This document shows positions 11,746 to 22,898 of a stretch of 64,000 bases of DNA, piece by piece. The stretch spans positions 26,292,001 to 26,356,000 of the forward strand of contig CM075778.1 in NCBI GenBank assembly GCA_037974665.1, read 5' to 3'. Under the pieces are notes generated by a model that was not told the DNA's origin, made no database searches, and worked only from the letters and a program-made list of their open reading frames with translations. Made by a program: the position numbers and the translations under genes. Position 1 is the first letter of the stretch. The number at the start of each line of letters is the position of its first letter. The stretch is from Ehretia macrophylla. Lineage: Eukaryota; Streptophyta; Magnoliopsida; Boraginales; Ehretiaceae.

Positions 11746-12857
11746 TTTCAATAAGCCGTAAAATTTCTTTCAATCTCTTCAATAACCCCTTTCGGTAGCT
11801 TGAAAATATTACACCAATAAGTTGGAATGCTTCTCAGGAGAGAGTTAAGAGTTGTAATCTACTTGCATAAAAAAGCCAATTAGTTGTCCAATGATCAATC
11901 TTGGCTGTCATTTTAGCAACAAAAGCACTACAAGTAAGTTTATTCAGTCTTCCAGTTATCAAAGGAATACCAAGGTACCGCACAAGTAGGCTACCCTATT
12001 TAACTCCCAACGATTCACAAATATCGTGCTTACAACTATCAGAGCATCTTGCAAAATAAATTTCACTTTTGGCAGTGTTAAACTAGAGACCAGACATCTT
12101 GAAAAAGATGTTGATGGCTTTCTTAATGAGTTCAATGGAACTGGGGTTGGCCTTAGAAAAGATGAGAATATCATCCGAAAAGGCAAGGTGGTTGAGCTTG
12201 ATTTTCTTTCACTTGGGATGAAAACTGAATCCCTTCAGCTTGCTACACCGAATATGAAGTTGAGATAAAACCTCCATGACGATCACAAATATATATGGCG
12301 GGATTAGGTCTCCTTGTCTAAGGCCTTTTTTCCCTGAAAGAGTCCCTTCATTTGATCATTTATAATAATCGAATAAGATGAGGAAGTAATGCACATGTTG
12401 ATCCAATTGATAAACTCCCCAGGGAAGTCAAAAGCAGCAAGGCTTGATTGGATGAATTTCCAGTTGACTGAGTCATAGGCTTTCATGATATCGAATTTGA
12501 TGGTGCATCTAGAGCTAGTGTGATTTCTACCATAGTTTCTAACCAATTCCTATGCAATAAGTATATTATCCACAATATTGGAAATAGAGTTTCTATCCTG
12601 CTGCTCTTTGATGACTTTCTGGAAATAGGCTGTAGTAAGGTCATATTCCTTAAGCCAATTGATTCTTGCTTTTTGGTGTAACATGGATTCTTAATATGTC
12701 AAAGCTTCTATCAGTTGTCTTCCCAATTCAGTTTCCTTGTTAACAAGACTATGATCATGGGATGAACTCAAAAAGAGGCATTGAGTAGCTTCAAGCTCAG
12801 CTTTGATCGAAGAGATGGATGTACTAATAGCCACGAAATACAAATTCTAAATGTTAA
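11746..12857 (-). mobile_element. LINE (non-LTR) reverse transcriptase fragment
   Basis: Read on the minus strand. A pre-RT stretch ending near HQKARINWLKEYD is followed by IVDNILIA and ELVRNYGR, then KFDIMKAYDSVNWKFI (RT motif with KAYDSV.W), FINWI, a degenerate active-site region SDDILIFSKANP (family FADD) and a thumb-like region YLGIPLITGRLN. Several stops and a gap between the pre-RT and RT parts show that it is dead. The endonuclease and the 3' end of the element are missing. The same fragment is in units 2 and 3, so it predates the duplications. Confidence 0.88.
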
Positions 12858-13335
12858 TATATTGTTTAAGAAAATTATAATTTTTTAATATTGATCCAAA
12901 AGTAACAGTTGTGAACTTATTGCCCAACTCTTATTATTAATTAATTGTTGACCTTGATAATTTATGTTTACCTGTTGTTTTAGCTAGTTTAATAGATATA
13001 GCCGCTTAATTGCTTAAGTTCTCCAACCTCCTAAGTGACCACATTCCAAACTCTCAATCCTCGTTATCTATAATTTAATTGAAATTGATCATTATTTTCA
13101 TATTTGTTTTAATTGTTTTTATAAACATTTTAAGGTTTTCTTTTAAAAAATATTTTTTCTATTCTATAACGGGTTGGGTCGGGTACTTGCAGGTTTTTGA
13201 ATGTTTAACAGGTTCGGGTTTTGTAAGCAAAATTGAAACCTGACATGTTTTCGTTATGGGTTTGAAAAAAATAATTTAAACGGGTTTAGGTTTAGTTTTA
13301 CAAATTTTAGCGAGTACCCGACCCGTTGCCATTTC
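12858..13335. mobile_element. hAT-like element, left end deleted (unit 1)
   Basis: Right part of the element seen complete at 29464-30410. It ends GTTGCCATTTC, followed by TACTAGCA, the presumed target duplication. Its left third and an internal stretch are missing in unit 1 only. No transposase frame is present. Confidence 0.6.
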
Positions 13336-13554
13336 TACTAGCATGTCAATATTCTTACCCAAAGGCAAGGGTGATGATGTAATAGATTTCTCACTATCAT
13401 AGTCATATATTGCTTACATTATTGAAATTATAGATAGCTTCCAATTATAGTATAAGTTTAATATCTGAAAATTGACTTTCATGTACTCATCATGATGATG
13501 AATTTTTTATGTGTAATATATAATATAACCTTTTTTACATGACTAACCAAGATA

Positions 13555-13884
13555 CGTTATAAAAATACGATGTTGTGGATATTTATCGTTATGACTTATC
13601 AAGATGAAGAGATTTATTCATAGGATCATTGCCTAAGTGGAAGATTACTACAATTGTTGGTCAAAGATACTTATAGGATTCTTGTATAGTGAAGATTATT
13701 ATATGTATATGGAATGTGATGTAAATGTGATGTAATGAGTATGTCATCAAGATGGTAGAAAACTCTATAAATAGAGGAAGTTTGTAAGAAGGATATACAC
13801 TTGAAGAAATCAACAATCTTACTCTATCAAATTCTCTCTTGTTTTAGTATTGCTTTCTTAGTATTTATGTTTTAGTTTATAACA
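13555..13884 (+). repeat. 5' LTR of Ale-like element (unit 1)
   Basis: 330 bp ending TTTATAACA; the first base is C in this copy and T in units 2 and 3. ACGTTATCAACACGAAGC follows, the kind of primer-binding region seen in this group. It lacks the MITE present in the 3' LTR. It includes CTATAAATAGAGG near 13768, a plausible TATA box. Confidence 0.85.
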
Positions 13885-16166
13885 CGTTATCAACACGAAG
13901 CTCTGCCGAATTAGCAAACAACGAAGTATCCAACCACGTCATTATCAAAGGTACATATAATTCTTCCCTTTTCAATTACCTTTTGATTATATGTTATAGA
14001 TTACTTAATATATTACAATCATAGAGTTAGCGAAGTTTAACCTCCCTAAAAGTATAAATAACTAGACTTTGGACATTAAAATTTAATATTTAATCAAATG
14101 AACTTTTGCTCAGACTTGCAAATTTTGGACATAAAATTCCGTCACTCAAAGGAATGTCGGATTGATCTTTGGACCTAATTACCATTGCTCACAAGGATGT
14201 TGAAATTGTTATTGGACTAAATTTTTCTTGTTCCCGATTTGAGTATAACTTATTACTAACTTTTTTGACTATATCTTAACATTATTTATATCTAACACTA
14301 ACTTTCTTATCGATCTAACATTTATTCATATCTAACTTCTCACTAACTTTTCTAACAATTTTAACATTATTTATGTCTAACTTATCACTAATTTGTCTTA
14401 CAATTCTAATCAAACTTAATAATTATTTATATCTAACTATTTTGGTATTGAACCCAAATGGAAGCCCCATGACGATAGATATCTTGGTGATGGAAACCCT
14501 TTTGCAAAGACTATAGTGGTCAATATTAAGATGATATATATGAGTATGCAAAATGATGTGTTGTACACGTTTCTTGTAAGACATGTAGACATTTAGTTAA
14601 TCCACCCATATGACTATATGTGGTAATGATTTGATTTGTGTTGGAATTATCTTCTACTGCAGCATAGTGCTATTCCTTTTATGTTATATCTAAATAAGTA
14701 AATAGAAAAACACTGTCTATTTATGCTTAAAATCATATTTTACAATATTTCTTACATATAATGTGTTATGTTAAAATATTATAATCTTATTTTCAGTCAC
14801 CGATTTAGTATTTCAAGTCTTATTTTGTAATCCGAAAAAAAAATAAGATGAACAAAGAGCTCGCTAGATGAAATCTATTCCACTTTATTGAAAAGATCTG
14901 TTGCATTTTTTTTATGATAGTCAAAATTAAAGAAATGTGACAAAAGAAAAACAAAGAGAAGTAAACAAAAGATGGTAGACAAAAATTAAAGGTGATAATG
15001 ATGATGTTTAATATAATAATGGTTGATTTACCATGATTTGTGAGATACATTCTTGAGCTGTAATAAAATGTATAGTTAAAACTCATATCAGTGGTTACTG
15101 TTCATGCAATACTATTCATGACACTGTTGAAATAGTAATCGTCGGTGTTTACTATTCACATGATACTAGTCATATTATACTGTTCACGTGGTACTATTCA
15201 CACCATCACTATTCACGGCACTGTTTATTTGACCAAACAATTAGGGTTTGACCCAATACCCTATTTATTCTTTATCTCCCTCATTGTGCCGCACTCTCCA
15301 TTTCTTCATCATCTTTCTCTCATCCTCTCCCTGACCTTCAACACCGAGAAAAAAAAAATAGAGATTAGCAATGGATGAGTGCAGGGATGTAGTTCAAATT
15401 TTTATATGTATATTATTTATGATCCTTATTTATATCTTCATTTTCGTCAAGATTGTAATTTTGAATATAAATGTGAAACTTGATTAAAATTATAACAATA
15501 AGGATCTATATCATAGATCTAAATCTTTTGGTAAAAATAATTGTATTTTATATGGTTGAATTTTGAGATTTTGATTAAACTCTTGTACTTTAATCTTTAT
15601 TTCATTTGTAGCCCGTTAATCGTTTGGAGCTATTGAACGGTGTCATATTATTCTCAATATCCACTTGCAATTTATAACATGGAGTTATATGATTTTATGC
15701 TCTTATATATAATTTTATTGTTGTATGATGAACAAAATAAATATATCTTTCTCGATGAATATATTTTTAACATTATTATTCCTATGAATATAGCAATTGA
15801 CACGGTTGTTGCCATGAATGTTATTGTAATATCAGCCTTATTCAATATATTTTATGGCCTTGTAATAGTTCAAATAATCCTACTCTATATATGAGTTTTC
15901 TCATACAACTATATGAGCAGTTGAGTAAAGATATAGTGATCCTAGTTTTTCCACGTGTTGAAATGATCACTTGTGTGGTATGGGTGTCACGGTAATGAAA
16001 TGAATTCATGAAAAATTCTTATGAACACCCACTAATGAATCGTAAGATATTGGATCCAAAGTGTTATATACTTTGACATGATATGTGAAGAATTATTGCA
16101 AATTCATATGGGCACCGATTAAAGAATCAAAGGATTTTGTTACCAAATAACTTTTCATGTACTGCT

Positions 16167-17215
16167 TGTGCCCAAGAAAAATTGATTAAAAGGTCATCCC
16201 TTATTAAAATTGATATCAGAAATTATGTATTTTGAGAAATGCTTCAAAGGGATATATACGAGTCTATTATTCTATCATGTGGATCATTTTGATATTTTAT
16301 TAATCGATACCCCAATATTATAATCACATGTGAAAATATTATCTACTTCGAATGCGGCAAGCAAGAATACATTATTAAAAGATAAATAGTAACCCATGTG
16401 AACAGTATCGTGAATAGTACTATTTGAATAATGGAGTCGCCGGGTACTGCTTGAATAGTGGCGTGTCAGGTACTATACAAATAGTGACGCATAAATAATA
16501 ACCACATAGTCACTATGGGCACAATTTTTGAATTTCTACAATCAAGATAACTCATCTTGATAATGAAGAAAAATTTATATCCCACTGATTTAATGATAGT
16601 GTATATTAGGATTTGTGTTGAGCATTATGTGACTCACACACATATGATTTAGTTGAAACCTTTACTAAATATTTGCAGCTAATTGCTAGACCAATATTAT
16701 TACTGACTAAGCCTGGTCCTGTTGAGGACATAGGTATCATATGTTGTAACATTTATTCAAATAAAGTCAACTGTTTGAATTATATACTCCCCATTATTTG
16801 AATATCATCTAAGGATGTTTTGTGCAATGTATGTTTCTGTTATTCCCCCACAAGCGCATAAAGATGGGTTTATAAAAGAAACTGAGAATTTATGAAACCC
16901 CATCAAATATTATATTGGGACATTGATGGGATCTGTTTCAATATCATATTTTGCTAATTAATGAAATGATATTCTCAGTATCTGGGCGAGAAAAACAAAA
17001 GATGGAACAATAAATATTTCTATGACAAGTTTATCATATTAATCCTCGTATAAAATGTATTCCCAGATGCAAAGATTGTGACTAAAGTCACATATACCAG
17101 CTTTAATTGCTCCTATATATTAAAATTGATGTTTCAATTAAAACACATATAAAGAAATAACGTCTACTACACATCGAAAAGGTGGTATACATATCGGTTC
17201 CATAGATAAAGGAGC
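16167..17215 (+). pseudogene. Copia integrase remnant (unit 1)
   Basis: Fragments in order: CAQEKLI followed by a RDIYESI block (family GDICGPI), IKITHLDNEEKF (family IKTIRLDNAGEF, containing the second catalytic Asp), LVETFTKYLQLIARP (family AESLIKRLQLIARP), IPPQAHKDG, DPRIKCI, and GGIHIGSIDKG near 17190 (family GRPIGSKDKNPR linker before RT). Many stops and frame changes break it. The same remnant, with mostly the same breaks, is in units 2 and 3. Confidence 0.8.
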
Positions 17216-17539
17216 AAAATATGCGAGTTGGCATTTTTAGATTATTTGATATCTTGCAGATGTCAAAACAAGGAGTTGAAAATATAACTGAGAAATATTA
17301 CTCCACGTGAGTATCATGTAGCTGAAAATGAAGTGAATATTAAAAGTATTGAGACTAAAGAGATCTTACTCAGTTAAATTACTCCTAGAAAGGAATGTAA
17401 CCGACAATATAAATTGATCATGATCAACTTTTGAAAACTGCAGTAGCTACTTTTATGAAAGAAATCGAGGATCTTAAATTACAAGTCCACTAAAGAATGT
17501 CGACAAACAAATGATTGGCCAATATAATCAATGAGATGC

Positions 17540-18120
17540 AATCCAGGCATAAAATGAGTGCATATGACATATGTATGATTGCTCAAATACTCATTGAAAT
17601 GACATATGTATGGTTGATGAAATGTTTATTGAAATGACATATGTCTAGTTGTTGAAATGCACATGAAATATGTATAGTTGTTGATGGGATTGAGGGGGAG
17701 CATTGTACGAAATCAATCCCACATCACTATGAGAAATTTCAGGGAATTAATCATAATAGTTGTCTTTCCCTCAAATTGTTTAAAGGCAAACAAGGAATAG
17801 GTTAGTACACTGTGTGATTATACCTTGGTGTATATTCTCTGGGAAAATGATATTGATATTAGCTTGGTAATTTTGAAAAAGGACTTTATATGCGTCTTAT
17901 GAATATGATAATAGTTTACTTATATAAATCACATGATAATATTATTGAAGTCTTAGAAAGACTCTATATATGTTGGAAGCATATATTTATGTGGTAATGA
18001 TATTTAAGTCTTGGAATGACTTTATATGCCTAAAGCATATATTCAAGTGATAATAATATTTATATTGAAGTCCTAGAAAGACTATATATGCTTGAAGCAT
18101 ATGAATGAAAATCTCAAGAA
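17540..18120 (+). repeat. Short imperfect tandem repeats in place of RT
   Basis: Two blocks. The first, about 17555-17690, repeats ATTGAAATGACATATGTATG-like units of about 45 bp three to four times. The second, about 17948-18110, repeats an approximately 58-bp unit with AAGTCTTGGAATGACTTTAT and AAGCATAT three times. They occupy the place where the core of the reverse transcriptase would be expected. Both are also present in units 2 and 3. Confidence 0.65.
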
Positions 18121-18335
18121 ATTTATTTGATTACAAAGATATTTATATAGAAGAAAACATTTTGGGAGAATGAGATAGAATTTTATTAGAATATTATGAT
18201 ATCATGACATATTTGGTTCTGATTATCATATGCATTTGTTATATATGTTGATAAATACTATAATGACTCATCAAGAGTTATTGGTCCCGAAGCACCGTAT
18301 TTGAGTACAATTAATGCACTAATATATCTTATTGA

Positions 18336-19199
18336 TAAATAGCACCGTAGCCCCCTATGATTTGTTGAAAGTGCACAAGACCCCCATGTGCTTTCAAAAG
18401 TGCACTGAAACCCCCTATGATTTGAGAAAGTGGCACACATGCCCCCTCCATCTCTTTTTTGTCAAGTGCATTAACGAAAAATGTTAAATGACGCAAACGT
18501 CCTCAATTCTTTTTCTTTTTATTTATTTATCTATATATATATATATAACAAAGAACTCTCCTTGCTCGGCGACCTTAACTGTTCCTCCAATGCTCCGATC
18601 TGAGTTTGCCGGGGTTGTGAAGGTGGGGTGGGCAAGTTTGACGGGGGCGAGTCTATATTGTTTGTTAGATTGGATATATGCAGTGATATGGGATTGCAGA
18701 TTAAAATCTTGATGGGATACGGTTCACTTGGCTGCAAGTTTTTTGGTCATGGATGTAGGATGCTTTCTTAGTTGGCGGCTTTACAATCCTTCAAAGGTGT
18801 TTGTTCTAATGAGCATCGTGATTGTCCATGTGCAATTTATTATTATTATTTTTTCATTTTCGACAGGTTTTGGGTGGTAGGATAGGGTCCGACGGGACTA
18901 GGGGTGCAGGGTGGGTTTGCCGGGGCTTGGGGCTGTGATTTCATTTTTTATATATTTTTTGTTAAAAAGGGTTTTTTGGTCAATTGACACACATATTTTA
19001 TTGACAAAATTGTTTAAAAACAATAAGAGTTGCATGAGTCGCGCGTGTAAATCACTTGCAGTTAAAATTAACTATTTTTTTGACGGAAGGAGTTGTGGTG
19101 CTAAGTTTTTTAAACCATAGGGGGTTCCGGTGCACTTTTGAAAGCACAGGAGGGTCCTGTGCACTTTCAACAAACCGTAGGGGGCTACGGTGCTATTTA
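18336..19199. mobile_element. 864-bp long-TIR element, unit 1 only
   Basis: Starts TAAATAGCACCGTAGCCCCC and ends with its exact complement. The inverted repeats extend about 95 bp (18336-18430 and 19105-19199) at roughly 85-90% identity by eye, and each is built of two related subunits with CCCCCTATG and AAAGTGCAC. Unit 2 lacks it: its site near 35405-35435 is short, and about 15 bp of host sequence differs at the junction. No clean target duplication is seen. Long TIRs suggest a Mutator-like non-autonomous element, but this is unproven. The middle is richer in GC and may be captured host DNA. Confidence 0.8.
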
Positions 19200-19368
19200 C
19201 CCTATTGTGTTTTGGTTAATTTGTTAGCCAGGTATAGTGCAGCTCAAATGTGAAGGGTCGTGCTACATATGTGGAATATCACATATGAACTTATCTTATT
19301 CAAGGGCATTAAAATCATCATATATCGGCCCTACAGATACCAACTATTTACTTGACCCCCACAAAGTA

Positions 19369-20251
19369 TAGGGATGGCAATGGGGACAGGGATTGCGGGT
19401 ACCCGCCCCACCCCCGCCTCAAATGGGGCGGGGGATGGGGATCAACTTTTAATCCCCGCGCGGGGGCGGGGTGGGGTTCGGGGATAAGCATTTCCCGCCC
19501 CACATATATAGATAGTTATTTTTATTATTTTAGTATTATATATGTATTAAAATTATACATATAAAAGTATAAAAAATAACATTAAGCAAAGTATTATAAA
19601 ATGGAGAAGAAAAATTAGATTATTTGAAAGGATTTTATAATTATTCTTAAAATCATTGTATGCCGTAACTTGAAATTGGCTATCATTTGACATAAATACC
19701 TCAATTTTATTATTGTTCATAGTGAATTAAGAGATTTGTTAATTATTTCAGTTGCACTTCAAAAAGTTTCAAATAATATAACTAAAGATGAATTTTAAAG
19801 AATTGCAACTAATATTATATGTGACATGTGATAAGAAAAAAAAATAATAATAATCAATGCAATCTCACTAGCACAAAGAAATGTTCTTTTTCAATTAGAG
19901 TTCTTATACACAATAGTTAAGTCAAAATTTATTTTAAATATTTGGGACTCAATTACTATAATATTATTTTTACTATTTAATTGCAAGAATAATTAATATT
20001 AGACTTTATTTAAGATCTATATTTATATTTATCATTAGTATAACTTTAATTTATATTTTGAAGTTGCATGATTTAAATTAATTATAATTCTTAAGGTTTA
20101 AAAAGAATAATAAAAACCCGGCGGGTAATCCTCATTCCCCACGGGGATTCGGGGGCGGGGACGGGGCGGGGGATGGGGGAGCTTTTTGAGTGGCAGGGCG
20201 GGGCACGGGGATAGCGCCCCCCGCCCCTACCCCGCCCCATTGCCATTCCTA
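19369..20251. mobile_element. 883-bp non-autonomous hAT element, unit 1 only
   Basis: TIR TAGGGATGGCAATGGGG at the left and the complement of TAGGAATGGCAATGGGG at the right. Perfect 8-bp target duplication ACAAAGTA at 19361-19368 and 20252-20259; the uninterrupted site ACAAAGTA is in unit 2 within the RNase H remnant near 35583. An 8-bp duplication and TAGGGATGGCAA ends are typical of hAT. Both termini are extremely G/C-rich while the 600-bp core is AT-rich. There is no transposase. Confidence 0.94.
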
Positions 20252-20918
20252 ACAAAGTAAGATCACAAATAGCCTATGTATTCACTTGTGGTGACAAGTA
20301 TTTCGTGGCGATGCATTAAACAGGTCATGAATGTTGCATCTTGAAATCATGCTGAGATTATGACAATTCATATGACTAGTTGAGAATGTATATAATTGAG
20401 ATCTGTCACCCATGAGTCATGTTGCACTGAGGGGGAGAATGTATTTTTGCACTGTACTATTTTTCCTTCACCATGGTTTTTTCCCACTGAGTTTTTCCTG
20501 GTAAGGTTTTAACGAGGTAGACCAAATACGAGTATGTCACACTGAGATTCTATTTGAATTCAAGATAGACATGGTACAAGTTCTCATCAAATTCAATAAA
20601 GTAAAAATGTTACTAGAGCGTCCACAAAAAGGCATTGCCCCTGATGAACTAGCTATCAAAATTGGCATGTGTCAACTTTGTGATCATTATTGATATATTC
20701 ACATGAGGGAGAGTCTTATACGCCCTACACTCTTTCTTCCTTTGCATAAAAAATATCCCAATGGGTTTTTCTACCAAGGTTTTTAATGAGGCAGCTCAAG
20801 AAGCGTATATTAAGAATATCGTACTCTTTTTCCTTCACTAAGATTTTTATCCCACTGGATTTTTTCTTAGTAAGGGTTTTACGAGGCATATTCTTAAAGA
20901 ATGAATATCCAAGGGGAG

Positions 20919-21567
20919 TGTTATGAAAATACGATATTGTGGATATTCATCGTTATGTACTTATCAAGATGAATAGATTTATTCATAGGATCCTTGCCTA
21001 AGTGGAAGATTACTATAATTGTTGGTCAAAGATGCTTAGGGTATCTCCAATGAGAGATACTATTCACAAAAACTTACAATTTTTGAAAATTTTTAGAGAC
21101 CCGGGTCTCTATTTTAACTCAAATCTCTAATGAGGCCCACCATTTTTTAGAGATTTACACAAATTTAGAGACCCAATTTACTTTTTTTACATCGAATTTA
21201 GAGACACAAAAAGTGATTGAGTCTCTATTTTGGTGTAAATCTCTAAAAAGTGGTGGGTCATATTGGAGATTTGAGTTAAAATAGAGACCCGGGTCTCTAA
21301 AAATTATCAAAAATAGTAAATTTTTGTGAATAATATCTCCCATTAGAGATACCCTTATAGGATTTTTGTATAGTGGAGATTATTATATGTATATAGAATG
21401 CGATGTAAATGTGATGTAATGAGTATGTCATCAAGATGGTAGAAAACTCTATAATAGAAGGAGTTTGTAAGAAAGATATCCACTTGAAAAAATCAATAAT
21501 AATGCTCTCTCAAATTCTCTCTTGTTCTAGTATTACTTTCTTAGTATTTATGTTTTAGTTTATAACA
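20919..21567 (+). repeat. 3' LTR of Ale-like element with MITE (unit 1)
   Basis: 649 bp, of which 316 bp plus a TTA duplication is the MITE at 21039. Without it the LTR is about 330 bp and differs from the 5' LTR at about 20 positions by eye (about 7%). It ends TATAACA, followed by AGATA. Confidence 0.85.
21039..21354. mobile_element. Hairpin MITE, Tourist-like (unit 1)
   Basis: 316 bp with TIR GGGTATCTCCAATG...; TTA duplicated at 21036-21038 and 21355-21357. A 3-bp TTA duplication fits PIF/Harbinger (Tourist) MITEs. The two halves are largely complementary, including GAGACCCGGGTCTCTATTTT on both sides, so the whole element can fold into one long hairpin. The 5' LTR has the uninterrupted site. 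Confidence 0.9.
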
Positions 21568-22754
21568 AGATAAAAGTTTTCAACCATTTATAGTTTTTTG
21601 GATAGATTTACTTTCACGTTGATAGTAATATTGAATTCTTAAGAATGTTGCATAAATCATAAGATTGACATTTTTGTCTCCCAATAATATGATTTTGTGA
21701 AGAAAAAAAATCTAGATAATAGTGGAAGCAAATTAAAATTTTATTTTTCCTTCATTTTTACTTGAAGGATATATGAAGTACGTACTCTTAATATTGCTGA
21801 GAGTAAGTATGCCAAGTACTTGTGCGTTTTAAACCATATTTTATCAATAAAGGTAAGAAGTCGTATCAATGTCAATAAGGTATATTGAATGTATGATTTA
21901 GTTCAATACTTTCTCATTCTTTCTTTTGCATATGACAAATTTAGTCCGGGGTTCCTAATTCTAGAAGTTTTCATGGAAAGATGCAAGAGATTAGAATGAT
22001 TTTTTAATGAAGAAATGCAAGAGATCATAAAGAATTTTTAGGTCTTTTGTTTATATTTATATATCCATTTTTTGGAGTTTTTCTCATATAATTGAATGAA
22101 TAGCATTTTTGGGATTTAATTAAAGGATTAGTTTTTCTCTGAATTATACATTGATATTATTTGTTTGATTTAGTTGTTTTATTGAGGATTTGAGCCTTGC
22201 GGGTTTAGAAAAATTTATCTTTCTGAGTTCACGACAATCTCGTTTCCGAATTTTATCCGGACAAATTTGAGGGCAGGACATAGTTTCTTCTTTCCTAGGG
22301 AGAAATTTTTGAAGCTGAATGTATATCATGACTTAAGAGGAACAAATCTTTGACAGGATTGTTCTTGATGTTAAGGAGAATATTGTTCTTCAATGTAAAT
22401 ATAAAATAGGATTTAATTTTGTGTAGAGATTGGTAGATTAGTGTAATGCTAATCTGATTTCTTTTTAATATTTCATGAGAATGAAGAAAAAAACAAAAAT
22501 GATTGAGAATCAAGAAAAAGAAAAGTTAAAAACGTATCAAACAGTGAATTCAATCAAGAAAATAAATAGAAGAAATAATTCAAGAAATTATTTTGCATAT
22601 CAAATTATGAATGAATTTAGACAAGAAGAAGTAGTTAATCAGAGAAAGGACTCTGAAAATATTATAATTTAACAACCGCCATGTAAGAATTTGAGTCGTT
22701 GTGAGTTTAGTGTTTCCTAATACATTATACTAGATTGCATCACAAGTTACAGAA

Positions 22755-22803
<49 letters not shown>

Positions 22804-22898
22804 CTCTAATTCAGCATTACAAACCTAGTTAAGATTGTGAGTTGCAGTATTAATTATAGACATCAAGAGAGTGATTTGTTTTGTGAGATTTGTTGATA
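21568..22898 (+). promoter_or_regulatory. Upstream region of NAC copy 2
   Basis: About 1.3 kb of AT-rich DNA between the Ale-like element and the NAC start. No coding region is convincing; small frames here lack domains and differ between copies. A TA run at 22758-22800 lies about 100 bp before the ATG. The corresponding regions before copies 3 and 4 are closely similar, so all copies start with nearly the same promoter, bounded upstream by a retroelement LTR. Confidence 0.45.
22758..22800. repeat. (TA)n microsatellite, 43 bp
   Basis: Pure TA run of 43 bases upstream of NAC copy 2. At the same place copies 3 (38089-38103) and 4 (61132-61146) have only 15 bases. The adjoining AAGCTAG present in copies 3 and 4 is missing here. 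Confidence 0.95.

Larger units (their letters stand above)
18263..20460 (+). pseudogene. Copia RT end and RNase H remnant, split by two insertions
   Basis: Pieces at 18263-18335, 19200-19368 and 20260-20460. They read SSRVIGPEAPYLSTINALIYL (family EELLGPEVPYLSAIGALMYL), a degenerate TRPDI-to-LLARYS stretch, then (from unit 2) YLPEPHKVRSQIAYVFTCG (family GYLSDPHKARSQTGYVFTCG, RNase H). The first insertion falls at the TRPDI region and the second within the PHK codons. It was already non-functional before the insertions, since units 2 and 3 show the same stops. Confidence 0.82.
13555..21567 (+). mobile_element. Decayed Ale/Retrofit-like Copia element (unit 1)
   Basis: An 8,013-bp element with LTRs at 13555-13884 and 20919-21567 and target duplication AGATA (13550-13554 and 21568-21572). 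The 3' end has the layout known from Ale-type Copia elements: RNase H, then a tail rich in CTTTTTCCTTCAC and GGTTTTAACGAGG blocks, and a purine tract AAGGGGA before the LTR. Integrase and RT/RNase H traces are present but full of stops. Roughly 14,000-16,160 holds leader and possibly gag sequence that I could not assign, including many CTATTCAC/GTGAATAG motifs. Two later insertions, at 18336 and 19369, enlarge this copy. The Ale assignment is from motif style. Confidence 0.85.

Noticed and set aside
22475-22672. Lys-rich frame upstream of NAC copy 2 as a small gene or upstream ORF
   Set aside because: Low-complexity A-rich DNA; the frame is shifted by small indels in copies 3 and 4.
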